In this document: positions 34,146 to 47,949 of the stretch, in pieces
Layout of the letters: every line of letters starts with the position of its first letter
Numbering within the stretch: position 1 is the first letter of the stretch
DNA from: Priapulus caudatus
Lineage: Eukaryota > Priapulida > Priapulimorpha > Priapulimorphida > Priapulidae
Length of the DNA stretch: 64,000 bases
Direction of reading: 5' to 3'
Assembly: GCF_000485595.1 (NCBI RefSeq)
Contig: NW_014577315.1
Coordinates: 27,541 to 91,540 of the forward strand
Program-made: the position numbers and the translations under genes
Notes under the pieces: model-generated
Databases searched by the model: none
What the model was told of the DNA's origin: nothing
The model's input: only the letters and a program-made list of their open reading frames with translations

Positions 34146-36125
34146 TATTCGCGATTACATCTGATTGGTTATAACACAAACCACGTGATAAAATATGCAA
34201 ATTATCTCCTGTACCGGCCTGAATATAGACAAACCCGTATTTATATGATCGTTGCCAGCGCAGTCGGCGCGTGATTGGCGCGCAGTTGAGGCGCGGTGAG
34301 CGTTGCTAAGGCGCAGTGCAAGCGTCGTTCGAACGCAACACGATCTGATTGGTCGCAATAAAGACGTAGTCCGCGCAGTGCAAGCGTGATGCGGGCGTGG
34401 TGTTGAGCGTGGTGAAAGCTTGTTGAGCGCAATGAGATCGGGGTAAAGACGCACTTAGATCGTAGTATGGACGTAATTAGATCGTAGTATCGGCAATGGG
34501 CCCGGCTGGGGCCCAATTGGCCACGCTCTCAACCACGCTCACCACGCTCGGGCAAATTTTTTTGAGGACGGGGCGATCGTGATGAGCGTAGCTCTGGTGT
34601 GATTGGGCCTAAGGGGTAGATTAACGACCATATACAACGAGTATAAAAGCATATAATAAGAAACAATTGTAATTTAATAAGAGTGTATTATTTATTTCTT
34701 GCTTATTTTAGAACTCACAATAATTACCTTTGTTATACGGCTTAGAAAAATATCGCATTATGATTGCTGCAGAGCCATGTCACGTGTCATGAAGTAAAAA
34801 CCAATATTAAACCGAATAATAAACCGAATAACAAACCAATGTCACCCGCTGAGTGGTGTTGCCACCTAGCATAAATAATTATTCTCGCCCTCTATAGCCC
34901 TCACGATGCGTGGCAAAACGTTAGCGTAAGTAGGTAAAGTGCCTATCAGAACTGGCTAAACATAATTACAGTAAAAACACTCTAAACTCCTACCGAGTTT
35001 CTAAATTTATTGCCGAACCTTATAATAATGTTTGCCATATGATATACAAGATGGCACTGTCGGTTTCTTGATTAATGCGTGACGAGCCAATATTTTGTTC
35101 GATTGCCTTACATTTCAGTCTCTCGGTCAGAATTGTGATTACGTATGGAAAATGTTTAGAAAGTGTTTATTGTAACTTTCTGGACGATGTCTATTGAGTT
35201 ACGCACATTAAATCATATGTAGTCTATACGACAATTATTAAACAATTATCACCTGCTTGCTATGACAATATATAATTTTGTGGATTCCTGAAAAATAGGT
35301 ACCAAATCAAGGTCCAGGTCAAAAATTTATCTTACCTCAGACCCTCGGTCTCGGGCAACATTGATTTTCGCTCATTGGAAGGCTGAATGGAATATTATAA
35401 TGGAATATGTTATTATATGGAATAACGTACTCATTTTTTGTTCCACTATTTCAATCATACGCCCAACCCTTCCTTGAGGATATATGACAACATGTAGTGC
35501 AGCTGAGTGTTTGTGAGAGCTGAAATAAGCTCGCTCTACCGCAGCGCATGCACATCTGCACATTTCATGCGAGTATTAATAAATAATGCTGAAACTACGC
35601 GTTTTTTGGATCAACTAATAAATCATAAAAGGGGGGACGAATCATCAACATGGAGGCGGGTGCTAGGTGGAGACGAGAGGAGAAAAATAAGTTGCTTGCG
35701 CAGAGGCGGGGAATAAGAACAAGTTGACTAGAACAGGTTCTATAAGGCGATACCGTTGAGGGCATGTTCCCTAAGAATATGTTTTAGTTTAACACTCGCA
35801 GCAAACACATCTTCTCTTTGGACTGGTTTTATCGGTCTCTTTGCCTGATAAAACATTCAGATTGTGCGCCCGAGGAAAGATTAAACCACACTCACCCCTT
35901 GTAAAGCTACAACGGCCTTCGCTTATGAGTGAAAGAGATTGAGAGAGAGAGAGAGAGAGCGCGCGAGTAAAAATAACATCAAACATAATACGCGTAGACA
36001 TAATATTATCCTCGTAAATCGTCTGCTGTCATGATTCACACACCGGATCTGTGTCCGCGTGCGTGTACGCGTGCGTGTTAACATGCGTGTACGCTCGTGT
36101 GTCCGCGTGCGTGTACGCGTGTGTG
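34146..36125. repeat. Repeat unit U2, copy a
   Basis: About 2 kb beginning CGCGATTACATCTGATTGG. The first 90 bp is the right arm of the H hairpin. A GCGTGGT/GCGCAGTG-rich region (34240-34560) and AT-rich sequence follow, then (GA)n near 35940 and a short GTGC microsatellite. Other copies are at 40917 and 44421. No recognisable coding. Confidence 0.85.
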
Positions 36126-39100
36126 TATCTCATTTGGCGGTTCTGGTTTCCTCCCCTTCTTTCGCATACTCTCATGAAATATTTTTTGTTCTTCCGGACT
36201 GCTTTCTACTCTCTCCTTAGCAATCTCATATTTTCAACTTGCCATCACACCTTCTTATTGCATCGCTCGCTTCTCCTTGCCCAACCACTGTTATTTTGCT
36301 GCTCTACGCCAGTGGTCCGTAACCCTTTTTGAGTCATGGACCCTTTTGAGAATCTGGTGAAAGCTACCTCTCCCCAGAAAAATGCACATAAGCACATGAA
36401 CACAAAATTTTTATGCGCTTGGTTCACGAACCAAAGGGGTCCATGGATTACAGGTTAACAGTAAACATAAGCCCCTGCTCTACGCCCTAGATATTTTTCA
36501 CATAATATTTTACATTAAATTCGTGTAGAACGCAAACCGACCGTAGTTGTAGTTTCGGACACACTACGATGACTATTGACACTCTATATTGACTTGGGAT
36601 GGCACATACACACAGCACACGCCCCCACGGTGTACAAATTTGGCATGCTTAAAATCAGCTATTGTGAGCAGCGAACTTAATTAGTGCGCACCAGGTTTGT
36701 GGTGACTTTTGTAGATATTTCTAACCAGGTCGAATAGGTGAGTAGACGTGTGAATGCGAGTGCGCATTTTGTTGTTGTGTGAGGCATGTATGACGGCATT
36801 TACTTGGTGAAGGTCGCTTTAGCTTAGACGCCAGTCAGTGCCGACGGCGGGGCTGTTTGCATAAAAAAGTACCTTTAGTTAGTGTTTGACCGCTAATGCT
36901 TTGACAGTCGAATTCTGTTTTCTTAGTCATATTGGGGCTGTTTTTGCAAGAGCTTGACGATAGCGGGCCCGTGCGTTCTCGCATTCACACAAAAATGCGA
37001 GGGTAAATAGACAAATATCAGAGTAATATTGCGGTTTACCATGGTGATGGACAGATGGCGCTACAAACACAGATTAGCTTTCTGTGACACTCTGTAGATA
37101 GAGCGCCCATAGACCACAGCACTGGCAGTACAATGAAAAAACGTAAACGGAAATCTGTATGAAGTAATTAGTTTTTACGAGGAAAAAACACGTTTTGTTT
37201 GTCCGATATGCTAGTGTAGTAAAAATACGGACATGATACGTACGAAATTAGGGTACTCCATTATTGTGATGTTATAGTCTGATCTCATTTCTCGCGAGAA
37301 CTCGTACATTGTCTAGGTAAATTACTCTGTTCTATTGTAACGAGCTCAAAACGACCATTTAAATGACCTTTTACACACGTAAGCACCCGAATCTCACATG
37401 GCCATGGACGATTAGTAGGTTTAATTGCCAATAAATACATTTAAACCTTAAACTGGTTGTAAAAATTTGCTGAAATCGTGCACTTAGTGGAAAGATACTT
37501 TGATCGGGTGCATGTCAGCCGACGTCAGAATATAGATTTCGCGTACAGCTATTTGCGACGTGATATGTTTAGTATTAATACCCCAGTCACACCAGGGCCC
37601 CGATCTCACTACGCTCGTACTACGCTCTAAGAGCGTGGTGAAAACGTGTAGAACGCAGTGTGGACGTATATGGACGTACTGCGATCGTGATCGAGCGCGG
37701 TGCAGTCCAGCATGAGCGTGGAGAGCGTGGTCAAACTTTGAACATGTTCATAAATCGTGGTGGCGACGTGCGGAAAAACAGCGCAGTGCGGGCGTATTAG
37801 AGACGTGGAAGGCGTAGTACCCACGTAACTCGAGCGTAGTACAACTTAATGGTCGTATCGCAAGCGTGGTCGGGTGGCTGAAAATTTGCCGCCCCGTTCT
37901 CAGCACGATGTCAATACGTTTCATCACGCTGTTACTACGTCCATGAGATGTCTCTGCGACCTGACCACGCCTCTTCGCTATGACCATTGGTGCGTCTCTA
38001 GCAAGCTCGACCCGTTCGTACTACGATTGTACTAGCGCCCACACGCTCAGACTACGCCGTATTGGTGGCGTGTTCGCATTACGTGTTAGTTACGCTCAGA
38101 TCACGTCCTGCAAACTTGGGGTATAATTTGGGGTGGCTGCACCTGGGCCACCCACCAGTTCAGTGTCACTATGGATGAGGCAACACTACTCCATGCCATG
38201 TTTCTCGTAGAAGGACAACTCGAAGCTACTTGATTGCCAAGCCTATCATGCTGAGGAGGACGAGGAGGAAAATAGAAGACAACAATATCTTGGCTGGCTC
38301 TCCCCTTGTCTTGGCGGCATATTTGCGTCCGTAGAAAATAATCTTGACAAGCCTGCAGCGCGGATATATAGCGCGAACAGCGCCACCGTGGCGCCACAAT
38401 GACTTAATCGCTGCCCTTAATTTCGAATACTGGGACCCTTCTGGAGTAGGATAAAGCCGTATAATCGGTTCAATTGAGCATTTTCTGGCCATTGCAGAAG
38501 CCTTTCGGCTATCACGTAGGCGAGAATAAATCCAATGGTGGTATTTTCGTACTGTTTGGTTTGCGCGTTTCGTTTTTTTCTATAAAGCGATTTCTAATTT
38601 ATTTATTTAACGCCCTAAGTATTCTGTACATATCGCGGCCCATAGATCGCGCCACGAGGCTCTCTTCGAGGCATTTCGCACAGAAATTTGCGCTGAGACT
38701 GCCCCGCGGTCTCCCAGAGTTTCACACAGCGTCCCTAACTATAACTTATAGTGTAGCGAAACAGACTTGCCGCGAATTAACGTCCCGTACCAGTCTAACT
38801 CGAATGGTGACGTCGCGTTTTCATTATTCGTAGCCATGTTCCTTCTCCTTATGAACACTGTTGACCCGCGCTCGCATTTCCTCTCAGACTCTACCCGTTT
38901 GCCGTTTTTGGCATATTACCAGCCACTGGCAGTGAAGATCAAGGCCGCACGTTCAGAACACTGATTCAGTTAGTTTAGACTGAGCCACTAGCGGCACTAG
39001 ACAGCCGTGTACAAGATGGCGTTGCGCAAAGATGCGTGTTTACCCGACCGCACTACTACTACTACTACTAGTACTAGTAGTAGTAGTACTACTAAGTTAC

Positions 39101-39393
39101 AGCCATACTAGTACTAGTACTAGTACCTACCAGGACGCAGGAGCTAATAGTAATAGTAATAATGACTAACTTCGTTACTATATTAACTAACTTACTAATA
39201 ATGACGAACCCTAACCATAACCGCAACCTATTATATTGATATAATATTATATTTAGATTGATGTAAATGACATTGGTTTTATTGCCATGCCATATCATTG
39301 GGCGCCATATAATATTGGGAGCCATGTTCTCTATCCTTGAACCACTAGTACTACTAGACTACTATACGACTAGCAGAAACGCTCCTTGCTAGG
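36126..39393. repeat. Repeat unit U1, copy 3
   Basis: Joins the end of U2 copy a inside a GTGTGTAT stretch. It follows U1 copies 1 and 2 to the end with many single-base indels. Confidence 0.85.
36310..36477. mobile_element. hAT-like MITE (U1 copy 3)
   Basis: Third copy of the 165 bp element with CTCTACGC flanks (36302-36309 and 36478-36485), slightly diverged (CAGTGGTCCGTAACC at the left end). Confidence 0.8.
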
Positions 39394-40916
39394 CGTTAGA
39401 ATACCCTAGGCTTAACTAGACATGAGCCTGAAGCGTTTCAATAAATATAATGCTAACTAATACGAATATCTATTTATCGTACGAATTTTATATGTTTCTA
39501 GTATAGCTACTCTCTTTCCAAGAAGGTTGCGAGGTGCAAAGGCTATAAGTATAGACTAGGAGTCGCTCCCACTGCGATGTAGCATTGAGTCCATAAGCTA
39601 AGCCGAGAGGTGCGAGAGAGTGCCAAGTTCTATGGGCTTATAGGGCGGCGGCAGGCGGCTCACTGCTTTCCAACTCCCGTACGACCTGCCACTTGGAACG
39701 TGGCAAAAACGTGCACGCGTTTAGGGCGGCGAAGAGCGCCGGTAGGTGTTTCGTGTTCTGGACAGCCGTTTCCATTCTGGGCAAGGCTTCGCCATGATGC
39801 CGAATTTCGACTAGGTCTTCTGTGTTTCGCGTCACAACAGCTCGGTACGAAACTACTCGTTCATTTTTATGAGGCAAGTCAACAATGTTGACGTTCCAAT
39901 GTCTACGCTCTGTGTTCCGCCACTAAAAATTGGCGATGTTCGGTGGCAGCTAGGATCCGCGCACCGCCAATTCATTCGGCGCACGATCCATACGGCCAGC
40001 GCTGGCATACTGTCCGTAGGACGTTCGCGCGGTCCGCGTCGCCTTTGCCGGGGAACTGCGCGAAAGATCTGCGCTTCAGCGCAATTGTGGATCAACCATC
40101 TCTTATCGGCAACGCTTTCTCTAGTAGTGATCTGATGTATATCTTAGATTTAAGTTGATAATGTTGATCTTAATTATCTTGATGTTAATCTTGACAGCAC
40201 GGCAGAAATGAATGATGATGTATAGAACGCGGCGCGGTATTTATAGGGGTTGTCTATATTCAGGCCGGTACAGGAGATAATTTGCATCCATTTTGTCACG
40301 TGTTTTGTGTTATAACTAATCAGATGTAATCGCGGTGGAGAAGGAGGGAGAAGCTGGTGGAGAAGGAGAAGGGGGAGAGGGGAAGGTGGTGGAGGAGGGG
40401 GAGAAGCTGGTGGAGAAGGAGGAGGGGAGAAGCTGGTGGAGGAGGTGGTGGAGAAGGAGGAGGTGGTGGAGAAGGTGGCAGGAGGTGCCCTTCTCCCTGG
40501 CACGACCCCCACTCTCCTTCTCCACCACCTTCCCACCACCTCTCCACACATTCCTCCTTCTCCACCAGCTTCTCCCTTCTTCCCTTTTTCATTCTCCACC
40601 AGCTTCTCCCCCTCCTCCTTCTCCACCAGCTTCTCTCCCTGCCTCCTTCTCAACACATTTTCCCTTCTCCCCTCCTCTTTCTCACCAGCTTCTCCCTCCT
40701 TCTCCCCAGCTAGCTTCTCCCCCTCCTCCACCACCTCTCCTTCTCCCGCTCCTCCTTCTCCACCAGCTTCTCCCTCCTCTTTCTCCACCACCTCTCTCCT
40801 TCTCCCTTCCTCTTCTCCACAGCTCTCTCCCTCCTCCTTCTCACACCCTTCTCCCTTCTCCCCTTCCTCTTCTTCACTCCATCTTCTTCACAGCTGGAAG
40901 TGACGTCAACGAACAC
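39394..40916. repeat. Segment H, copy 3: large hairpin
   Basis: Foldback arm sequence at about 39427-39500. The outer left arm at about 40240-40334 is complementary to 40919-41014 in U2 over some 95 bp. Between them a GGAGAAGG array (40335-40490) is followed by its reverse complement (40495-40885). The long Pro/Ser- and Gly/Glu-rich frames are products of this array. Confidence 0.8.
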
Positions 40917-42819
40917 GGCGATTACATCTGATTGGTTATAACACAAACCACGTGTGATAAAATATGCAAATTATCTCCTGTACCGGCTGAATATAGACAA
41001 ACCCGTATTTATATGCCGTTGCCAAGCGCAGTCGGGCCGTGATTGGCGCGCAGTTGAGGCGCGGTGAGCGTTACTAGGCGCAGTGCAAGCGTCGTTCGAA
41101 ACGCAACACGATCTGATGGTCGCAATAAAGACGTGTCCGCGCAGTGCAAGCGTGATGCGGGCGTGTGTGTGAGCGTGGTGAAAGGCTTGTTGAGCGCAAT
41201 GAGATCGGGGTAAGAGCACTTAGATCGTAGTATGGACGTAATTAGATCGTAGTATCGGATGGGCCCGGCTGGGGCCCAATGGCCACGCTCTCAACCACGC
41301 TCACACGTCGGGCCAAATTTTTTTGAGGACGAGGGCGATCGTGATGAGCGTAGCTCTGCGTGTGATTGGGCCTAAGGGGTAGATTAACGACCATATACAA
41401 CGAGTATAAAAAGCATATAATAAGAAACAATTGTAATTTAATAAGAGTGTATTATTTATTTCTTGCTTATTTTAGAACTCACAATAATTACCTTTGTTAT
41501 ACGGCTTAGAAAAATATCGCATTATGATTGCTGCAGAGCCATGTCACGTGTCATGAAGTAAAAACCAATATTAAACCGAAATAATAAACGCGGAATAACA
41601 AACCACATGTCACCCGCTGAGTGGTGTTGCCACCTAGCATAAATAATTATTCTCGCCCTCTATAGCCCTCACGATTGCGTGGCAAAAGCGTTAGCGTAAG
41701 TAGGTAAAGTGCCTATCAGAACTGGCTAAACATAATTACATAAACAACACTCTAACTCCTACCGAGTTTCTAAATTTATTCGCCGAACCTTATAATATGT
41801 TTTGCCATATGATATACAAGATGGCACTGTCCGTTTCTTGATTAATGCGTGACGAGCCAATATTTTGTTCGATTGCCTTACATTTTCAGTCTCTCGCAGA
41901 ATTGTGAATTACGCTATGGAAAATGTTTAGAAAGTGTTTATTGGTAACTTTCTGACGATGTCTATTGAGTTACGCACATTTAAATCATATGTAGTCTATA
42001 CGACAATTATTAAACATTATCACCTGCTTGCTATGACAAATATAATTTTGTGGATTCCTGAAAAACAGGTACCAAATCAAGGTCCAGGCAAAAAATTAAT
42101 CTTACCTCAGACCTCGGTCTCGGGCAACATGATTTTCGCTCATTGGAAGGCTGAATGGAATATTATAATGGAATATGTTATTATATGGAATAACGTACTT
42201 CATTTTTGTTCCACTATTTCAATCATACGCCAACCCTTCCTTGAGCGATATATGACAACATGTAGTGCAGCTGAGTGTTTGTGAGAGCTGAAATAAGCTC
42301 GCTCTACCGCAGCGCATGCACATCTGCACATTTCATGCGCAGTATTAATAAATAATGCTGAAACTACCGTTTTTTGGATCAACTAATAAATCATAAAAGG
42401 GGGGACGAATCATCAACATGGAGGCGGGTGCTAGGTGGAGACGAGAGAGGGTAGAAAATAAGTTGCTTGCGGCAGAGGCGGGGAATAAGAACAAGTGACT
42501 AGAACAGGTTCTATAAGGCGATACCGTTGAGGGCATGTTCCTAAGAATATGTTTTAGCTTTAACAGCTCGCAGAGCAAACACATCTTCTCTTTGGACTGC
42601 GTTTTATCGCGTCTCTTTGCCTGATAAAACATTCAGATTGTGCGCCGAGCAAAAGATTAAACACACTCACCCTTGTAAAGCTACAACGGCCTTCGCTTAT
42701 GAGTGAAAGAGATTAGAGAGAGAGAGAGAGAGCGCGCGAGTAAAAATAACATCAAACATAATACGCGTAGACATAATATTATCCTCGTAAATCGTCTGCT
42801 GTCATGATTCACACACCGG
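40917..42819. repeat. Repeat unit U2, copy b
   Basis: Matches 34146-36060 with small indels. It starts with the right hairpin arm and ends at CACACACCGGATCTGTGTCC before a GTGC microsatellite. Confidence 0.85.
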
Positions 42820-43536
42820 ATCTGTGTCCGCGTGCGTGTACGCGTGGCGTGTTAACATGCGTGTAGCGCTCGTGTGTCCGCGCGTGCGTGTACGCGTGTG
42901 TGTTAACATGCGTGTACGCTTGCGTGTACGTTGTGCGCACGTGCGTGTACGCTCGTGTGTCCGCGTGCGTGTACGCGTGCGTGTACGCTCGTGTGTCCGC
43001 GTGCGTGTACCCTTGCGTGTCCGCGTGCGTGTACGCGTGTGTGTTAGCATGCGTGTACGCTTTCGTGTCATCGTGCGTGTTAGCTTCGTGTGTCCGCGTG
43101 CGTGTACGCGTGCGTGTACGCGTGCGTGTTAGCATGCGTGTACGCTCGTGTGTCCGCGTGCGTGTATGCTTGTGTGTCCGCGTGCGTGTACCCTTGCGTG
43201 TCCGCGTGCGTGTACCCTTGCGTGTCCGCGTGGCGCTGTAACGGCTTGCGTGTCCGCGCGTGCGTGTACCGCGCCTTGCGTGTCCGCGTCGTGCGTGTAC
43301 GCTTGCGTGTCCGCGTGCGTGTACGCTTGCGTGTCCGCGTGCGTGTACCCTTGCGTGTCCGCGTGCGTGTACGCTTGTGTGTCATCGGGCGTGTACGCTT
43401 GTGCGTCCGCGTGCGTTGTACGCGTGTGTGTCCACGGGCATGTACCTTGCCGGGTGTGTACGTGTACGCGTGTGTGTGTACCTTCGTGCGTATGCGTACG
43501 TGTGTGCACGTGCGTGTAAGCGTTTGTATACGTATA

Positions 43537-43578
<42 letters not shown>

Positions 43579-43679
43579 GGTGTGTGTGTTGGTGTGTGTG
43601 TGTGGTGTGTGTGTGTGTGTGTGTGTGGTGGTGGGTGTATGTGTGTGTGTGTGGTGTGTGTCGTGGTGTTGTGTGCTTG

Positions 43680-43736
<57 letters not shown>

Positions 43737-43748
43737 GTTCGTTCGTAC
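42820..43748. repeat. CGTGCGTGTACG/GTGT microsatellite, copy 1
   Basis: About 930 bp of GTCCGCGTGCGTGTACGC-type units (roughly 18-24 bp higher order) grading into (TG)n at 43530-43735. The Cys/Val/Arg or Thr/His/Arg frames of 80-223 residues are artefacts. Confidence 0.95.
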
Positions 43749-44395
43749 GTTTCGTGTATAAAGCGATAAAAAATTAAAATATTATATTTCTTCTGAATTT
43801 CAAAAGGCAGTTGCTACAAAAACTTCTACAGCTCATTTCAAAACGTATACTTGACTTTATTGTTTCCATTGGAGTGAAAAATTCGCGCACGTACTTACTA
43901 AAGACCATGGTGAGTATACGATGCGGCGTATGTGCTGTGGCCAATATACAAAAGCGGTATTTTAGTGCGGTAACTGATGTGCTAATTCGATCAACGCTAC
44001 GATTCGCAAGTAATCTGCTAAGCCTTAACACAAACTGAAGCTACAACTGCATAATTATAGACTGACTCATAACACTAAACGTCGAGAATCATCTACGCAT
44101 ATTTCCGCTTCAGTCTGCTTTCTCTGTTTACCGCCTCCTCCTCATTTTGTATTACTGTTACATCCATATTTATTTGAAGGCCAACGAAACGGAGGACTTG
44201 TTGCGCACGTGTCTCACGTGCTGTCGCGCCTCTATTTTTAACATTCTTCTCGTAGCCTGTGAGCTCCCTTTCCACCTGTGGACAAGATCGGAATCCTGCT
44301 CGCGTGGGTCGGCGAGCGTGGAAAGATTAGCATACTGCATAGCAAGCTCTAATATTAAAACACTCCCCCGCGAGTTTAACAACAAACAACAATCA
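43749..44395. repeat. Unit U3, copy 1
   Basis: About 640 bp starting AAGCGATAAAAAATTAAAAT. It ends at a gap. It recurs at 46772-47398, where the sequence continues into unique DNA. No gene seen. Confidence 0.85.
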
Positions 44396-44420
44396 NNNNN
44401 NNNNNNNNNNNNNNNNNNNN
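44396..44420. other. Assembly gap, 25 N
   Basis: Exactly 25 undetermined bases, as in the other gap. To its right, unit U2 begins partway through. Confidence 0.99.
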
Positions 44421-45885
44421 CTCTGGTGTGATTGGGCCTAAGGGGTAGATTAACGACCATATACAACGAGTATAAAAGCATATAATAAGAAACAATTGTA
44501 ATTTAATAAGAGTGTATTATTTATTTCTTGCTTATTTTAGAACTCACAATAATTACCTTTGTTATACGGCTTAGAAAAATATCGCATTATGATTGCTGCA
44601 GAGCCATGTCACGTGTCATGAAGTAAAAACCAATATTAAACCGAATAATAAACCGAATAACAAACCAATGTCACCCGCTGAGTGGTGTTGCCACCTAGCA
44701 TAAATAATTATTCTCGCCCTCTATAGCCCTCACGATTGCGTGGCAAAACGTTAGCGTAAGTAGGTAAAGTGCCTATCAGAACTGGCTAAACATAATTACA
44801 GTAAAAACACTCTAAACTCCTACCGAGTTTCTAAATTTATTCGCCGAACCTTATAATAATGTTTGCCATATGAATATACAAGATGGCACTGTCGTTTCTT
44901 GATTAATGCGTGACGAGCCAATATTTTGTTCGATTGCCTTACATTTTCAGTCTCTCGGTCAGAATTGTGATTACGCTATGGAAAATGTTTAGAAAGTGTT
45001 TATTGTAACTTTCTGGACGATGTCTATTGAGTTACGCACATTTAAATCATATGTAGTCTATACGACAATTATTAAACAATTATCACCTGCTTGCTATGAC
45101 AATATATAATTTTGTGGATTCCTGAAAAACAGGTACAAATCAAGGTCCAGGGCAAAAAATTAATCTTACCTCAGACCCTCGGTCTCGGGCAACATTGATT
45201 TTCGCTCATTGGAAGGCTGAATGGAATATTATAATGGAATATGTTATTATATGGATAACGTACTCATTTTTTGTTTCACTATTTCAATCATACGCCCAAC
45301 CCTTCCTTGAGGATATATGACAACATGTAGTGCAGCTGAGTGTTTGTGAGAGCTGAAAAAGCTCGCTCTTACCGCAGCGCATGCACATCTGCACATTCAT
45401 GCGCGAGTATTAATAAATAATGCTGAAACTACCGTTTTTTGGATTCAACTAATAAATCATAAAAGGGGGGACGAATCATCAACATGGAGGCGGGTGCTAG
45501 GTGGAGACGAGAAGGAGAAATAAGTTGCTTGCGCAGAGGCGGGAATAAGAACAAGTGACTAGAACAGGTTCTATAAGGCGATACCGTTGAGGGCATGTTC
45601 CCTAAGAATATGTTTTAGTTTAACACTCGCAGGCAAACACATCTTCTTCTTTGGACTGGTTTTATCGGTCTCTTTGCCTGATAAAACATTCAGATTTTGC
45701 GCCCGAGAAAGATTAAACACACTCACCCTTGTAAAGCTACAACGGCCTTCGCTTATGAGTGAAAGAGATTGAGAGAGAGAGAGAGACGCGCGCTGAGTAA
45801 AAATAACATCAAACATAATACGGCGTAGACATAATATTATCCTCGTAAAATCGTCTGCTGTCATGATTCACACACCGGATCTGTG
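44421..45885. repeat. Repeat unit U2, copy c (5' part missing)
   Basis: Starts at CTCTGGTGTGATTGGGCC, equivalent to about 34590 in copy a, and follows U2 to its end. Confidence 0.85.
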
Positions 45886-46676
45886 TCCCGCGTGCGTGTA
45901 CGCGTGTCGTGTTAACATGCGTGTACGCCTCGTCGTGTCCGCGTGCGTGTACGCGTGTGTGTTAACATGCGTGTACGCTTGCGTGTCATCGTGCGTGTAC
46001 GCTCGTGTGTCCGCGTGCGTGTACGCGGGCGTGTACGCTCGTGTGTCCGCGTTCGTGTACCCTTGCGTGTCCGCGTGCGTGTACGCGTGTGTGTTAGCAT
46101 GCGTGTACCTTATCGTGTTCAGCTGCGTGTAGCTCGTGTGTCCGCGCTGCGTTACGCGTGCGTGTACGCGTGCGTGTTAGCATGGTGCTTACGCTCGTGT
46201 GTCGCGTGCGTGTATGCTTGTGTGTCCGCGTGCGTGTACCTTGCGTGGTCCAGCGTGCGTGTACCCTTGCGTGTCCGCGTGCGTGTACGCTTGCGTGTCC
46301 GCGCGTGCGTGTACCCTTGCGTGTCCGCGGTGCGTGACGCCTTGCGTGTCCGCGTCGCGTGTACGCTTGCGTGTCCGCGTGCGTGTACGCTTGACGTGTC
46401 GCGCTGCGTGTACCCTTGCGTGTCGCGTGCGTGTACGCTTGTGTGTCATCGGGCGTGTACGCTTGTGCGTCCGCGTGCGTTGTACGCGTGTGTGTCCACG
46501 GGCATGCTACGCTTGCCGCCGAGGTGTGTACGTGTACGCTGTGTGTGGTGTACCTTCGTGCGTATGCGTACGTGCTGTGCACGTGCGTGTAAGCGTTTGA
46601 TACGTATATTTGTGTGCTTGTGTGTCGGTGTGTGTGTGTGTGTGTGTGTGGTGGTGTGTGTGTGTGTGTCGTGCTG

Positions 46677-46753
<77 letters not shown>

Positions 46754-46771
46754 CGTTCGTACGTTTCGTGT
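45886..46771. repeat. CGTGCGTGTACG/GTGT microsatellite, copy 2
   Basis: Same order of variants as 42820-43748, with frequent one-base losses. Frames up to 279 residues are artefacts. Confidence 0.95.
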
Positions 46772-47398
46772 ATAAGCGATAAAATAAATTAAAATATTAT
46801 ATTTCTTTAGAATTTTCAAAAGCAGTTGTACAAAATACTTCATACAGTCTCATTTTAAAACGTATACTTGACTTTATTTGTTTCCATTGGAGTGAAAAAT
46901 TCGCACGTACACTAAAGACAGTGTGAGTATACGATGCGCGTATGCGTGTGGCCAATATAACAAAGGGGTATTTTAGTGCTGATAAACTGATGTGCTAATT
47001 CGAGAACGTACGATCGGAATAATCCTAAGCCTTAACACCAAACTGAACTACAACTGCATAATTATAGACTGAACTCATAACACTAAACCCGAGAATCATC
47101 TACGTATTCCCTTTAGTCTGCTTCTCTGTTTACCCTCTCCTGCATTTGATTACGTTACATTCCATATTTATTTGAAGCCAACGAAACGGAGACATTGTTG
47201 GGCCACGTGTCTCAACGTCTGTCGGCCTCTATTTTTAACATTCTTTCGTAGCCTGTAGCTCCCTTCCACTGTGACAAGATCGGAATCCTGCTTCGCGTGG
47301 GTCGGCGAGCGTGCGTCAAAACGAACATAGCAAGTAACTGCATAGCAAGCTCTAATATTAAAAACACCGCGAGTTTAAAACAAACAAACAATCATCTA
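46772..47398. repeat. Unit U3, copy 2
   Basis: Matches 43749-44395 with many single-base deletions, then continues into unique sequence (TCTACAAAGTAAATATATAA). Confidence 0.85.
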
Positions 47399-47690
47399 CA
47401 AAGTAAATATATAAGCTGTAACAGTAACGCGCTAAGAAAGCAGGCCCAATCAAGTCCATCTACACTAGCTGCTTACGTAAAATACTACACTCTTCTTTAT
47501 TCCTCCGCGCGAGCAACTTAGTCACTCTGTCGTGCGCGAACCGAACCGTATACTGATTGCTTATAGCAGCACTAAGCTTGCTTGCTGGAGGAATTACACA
47601 CTAGCTGTCCGCGTTTTATATAAAAAAAACGGGTTATTACGAATCTAGTTGAAAAATAAAATGCTTTTCGTTTAAAGAGTAAGGCACACG
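47399..47690. other. Downstream flank of gene A
   Basis: Unique sequence between the repeated block and the gene A poly(A) signal. No gene or structured element seen. Confidence 0.5.
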
Positions 47691-47696
47691 TTTATT
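47691..47696 (-). terminator. Poly(A) signal AATAAA of gene A
   Basis: A canonical AATAAA on the minus strand, 254 bases downstream of the gene A stop. No stronger candidate lies between it and the stop. It predicts a short 3' UTR ending near 47670-47680. Confidence 0.6.
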
Positions 47697-47949
47697 CGTC
47701 AGATTGGTGGCAGTGTTGGGGCACGTGTTAACAGTGACGACTGCTTAGTAACAACAGATGCTGCCTAGCTCATGTGGTGCCAGGAGCGATGTGGCGTAAC
47801 GTCACAAGGTAATATCGGAGGTGAGAGCGGTGGCAGTTCACGGTAAACGTTAAGCGCTCGTTGTAGAGTGTGTTGACCGGCGTTCGAAGCGACATCTGAC
47901 GGGTATCCTCGTAACCGGCATTCCGTGACTCTCCTCCGTTGCCCTCTTA

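Noticed and set aside
45943-46843. Frames of 249-279 residues rich in Cys/Val/Arg or Thr/His
   Set aside because: They come entirely from the GTGC/TG microsatellite.
47699-47949. Extra coding exon of gene A after exon 11
   Set aside because: Exon 11 ends in a stop in the phase fixed by ten matching junctions, and a poly(A) signal follows.
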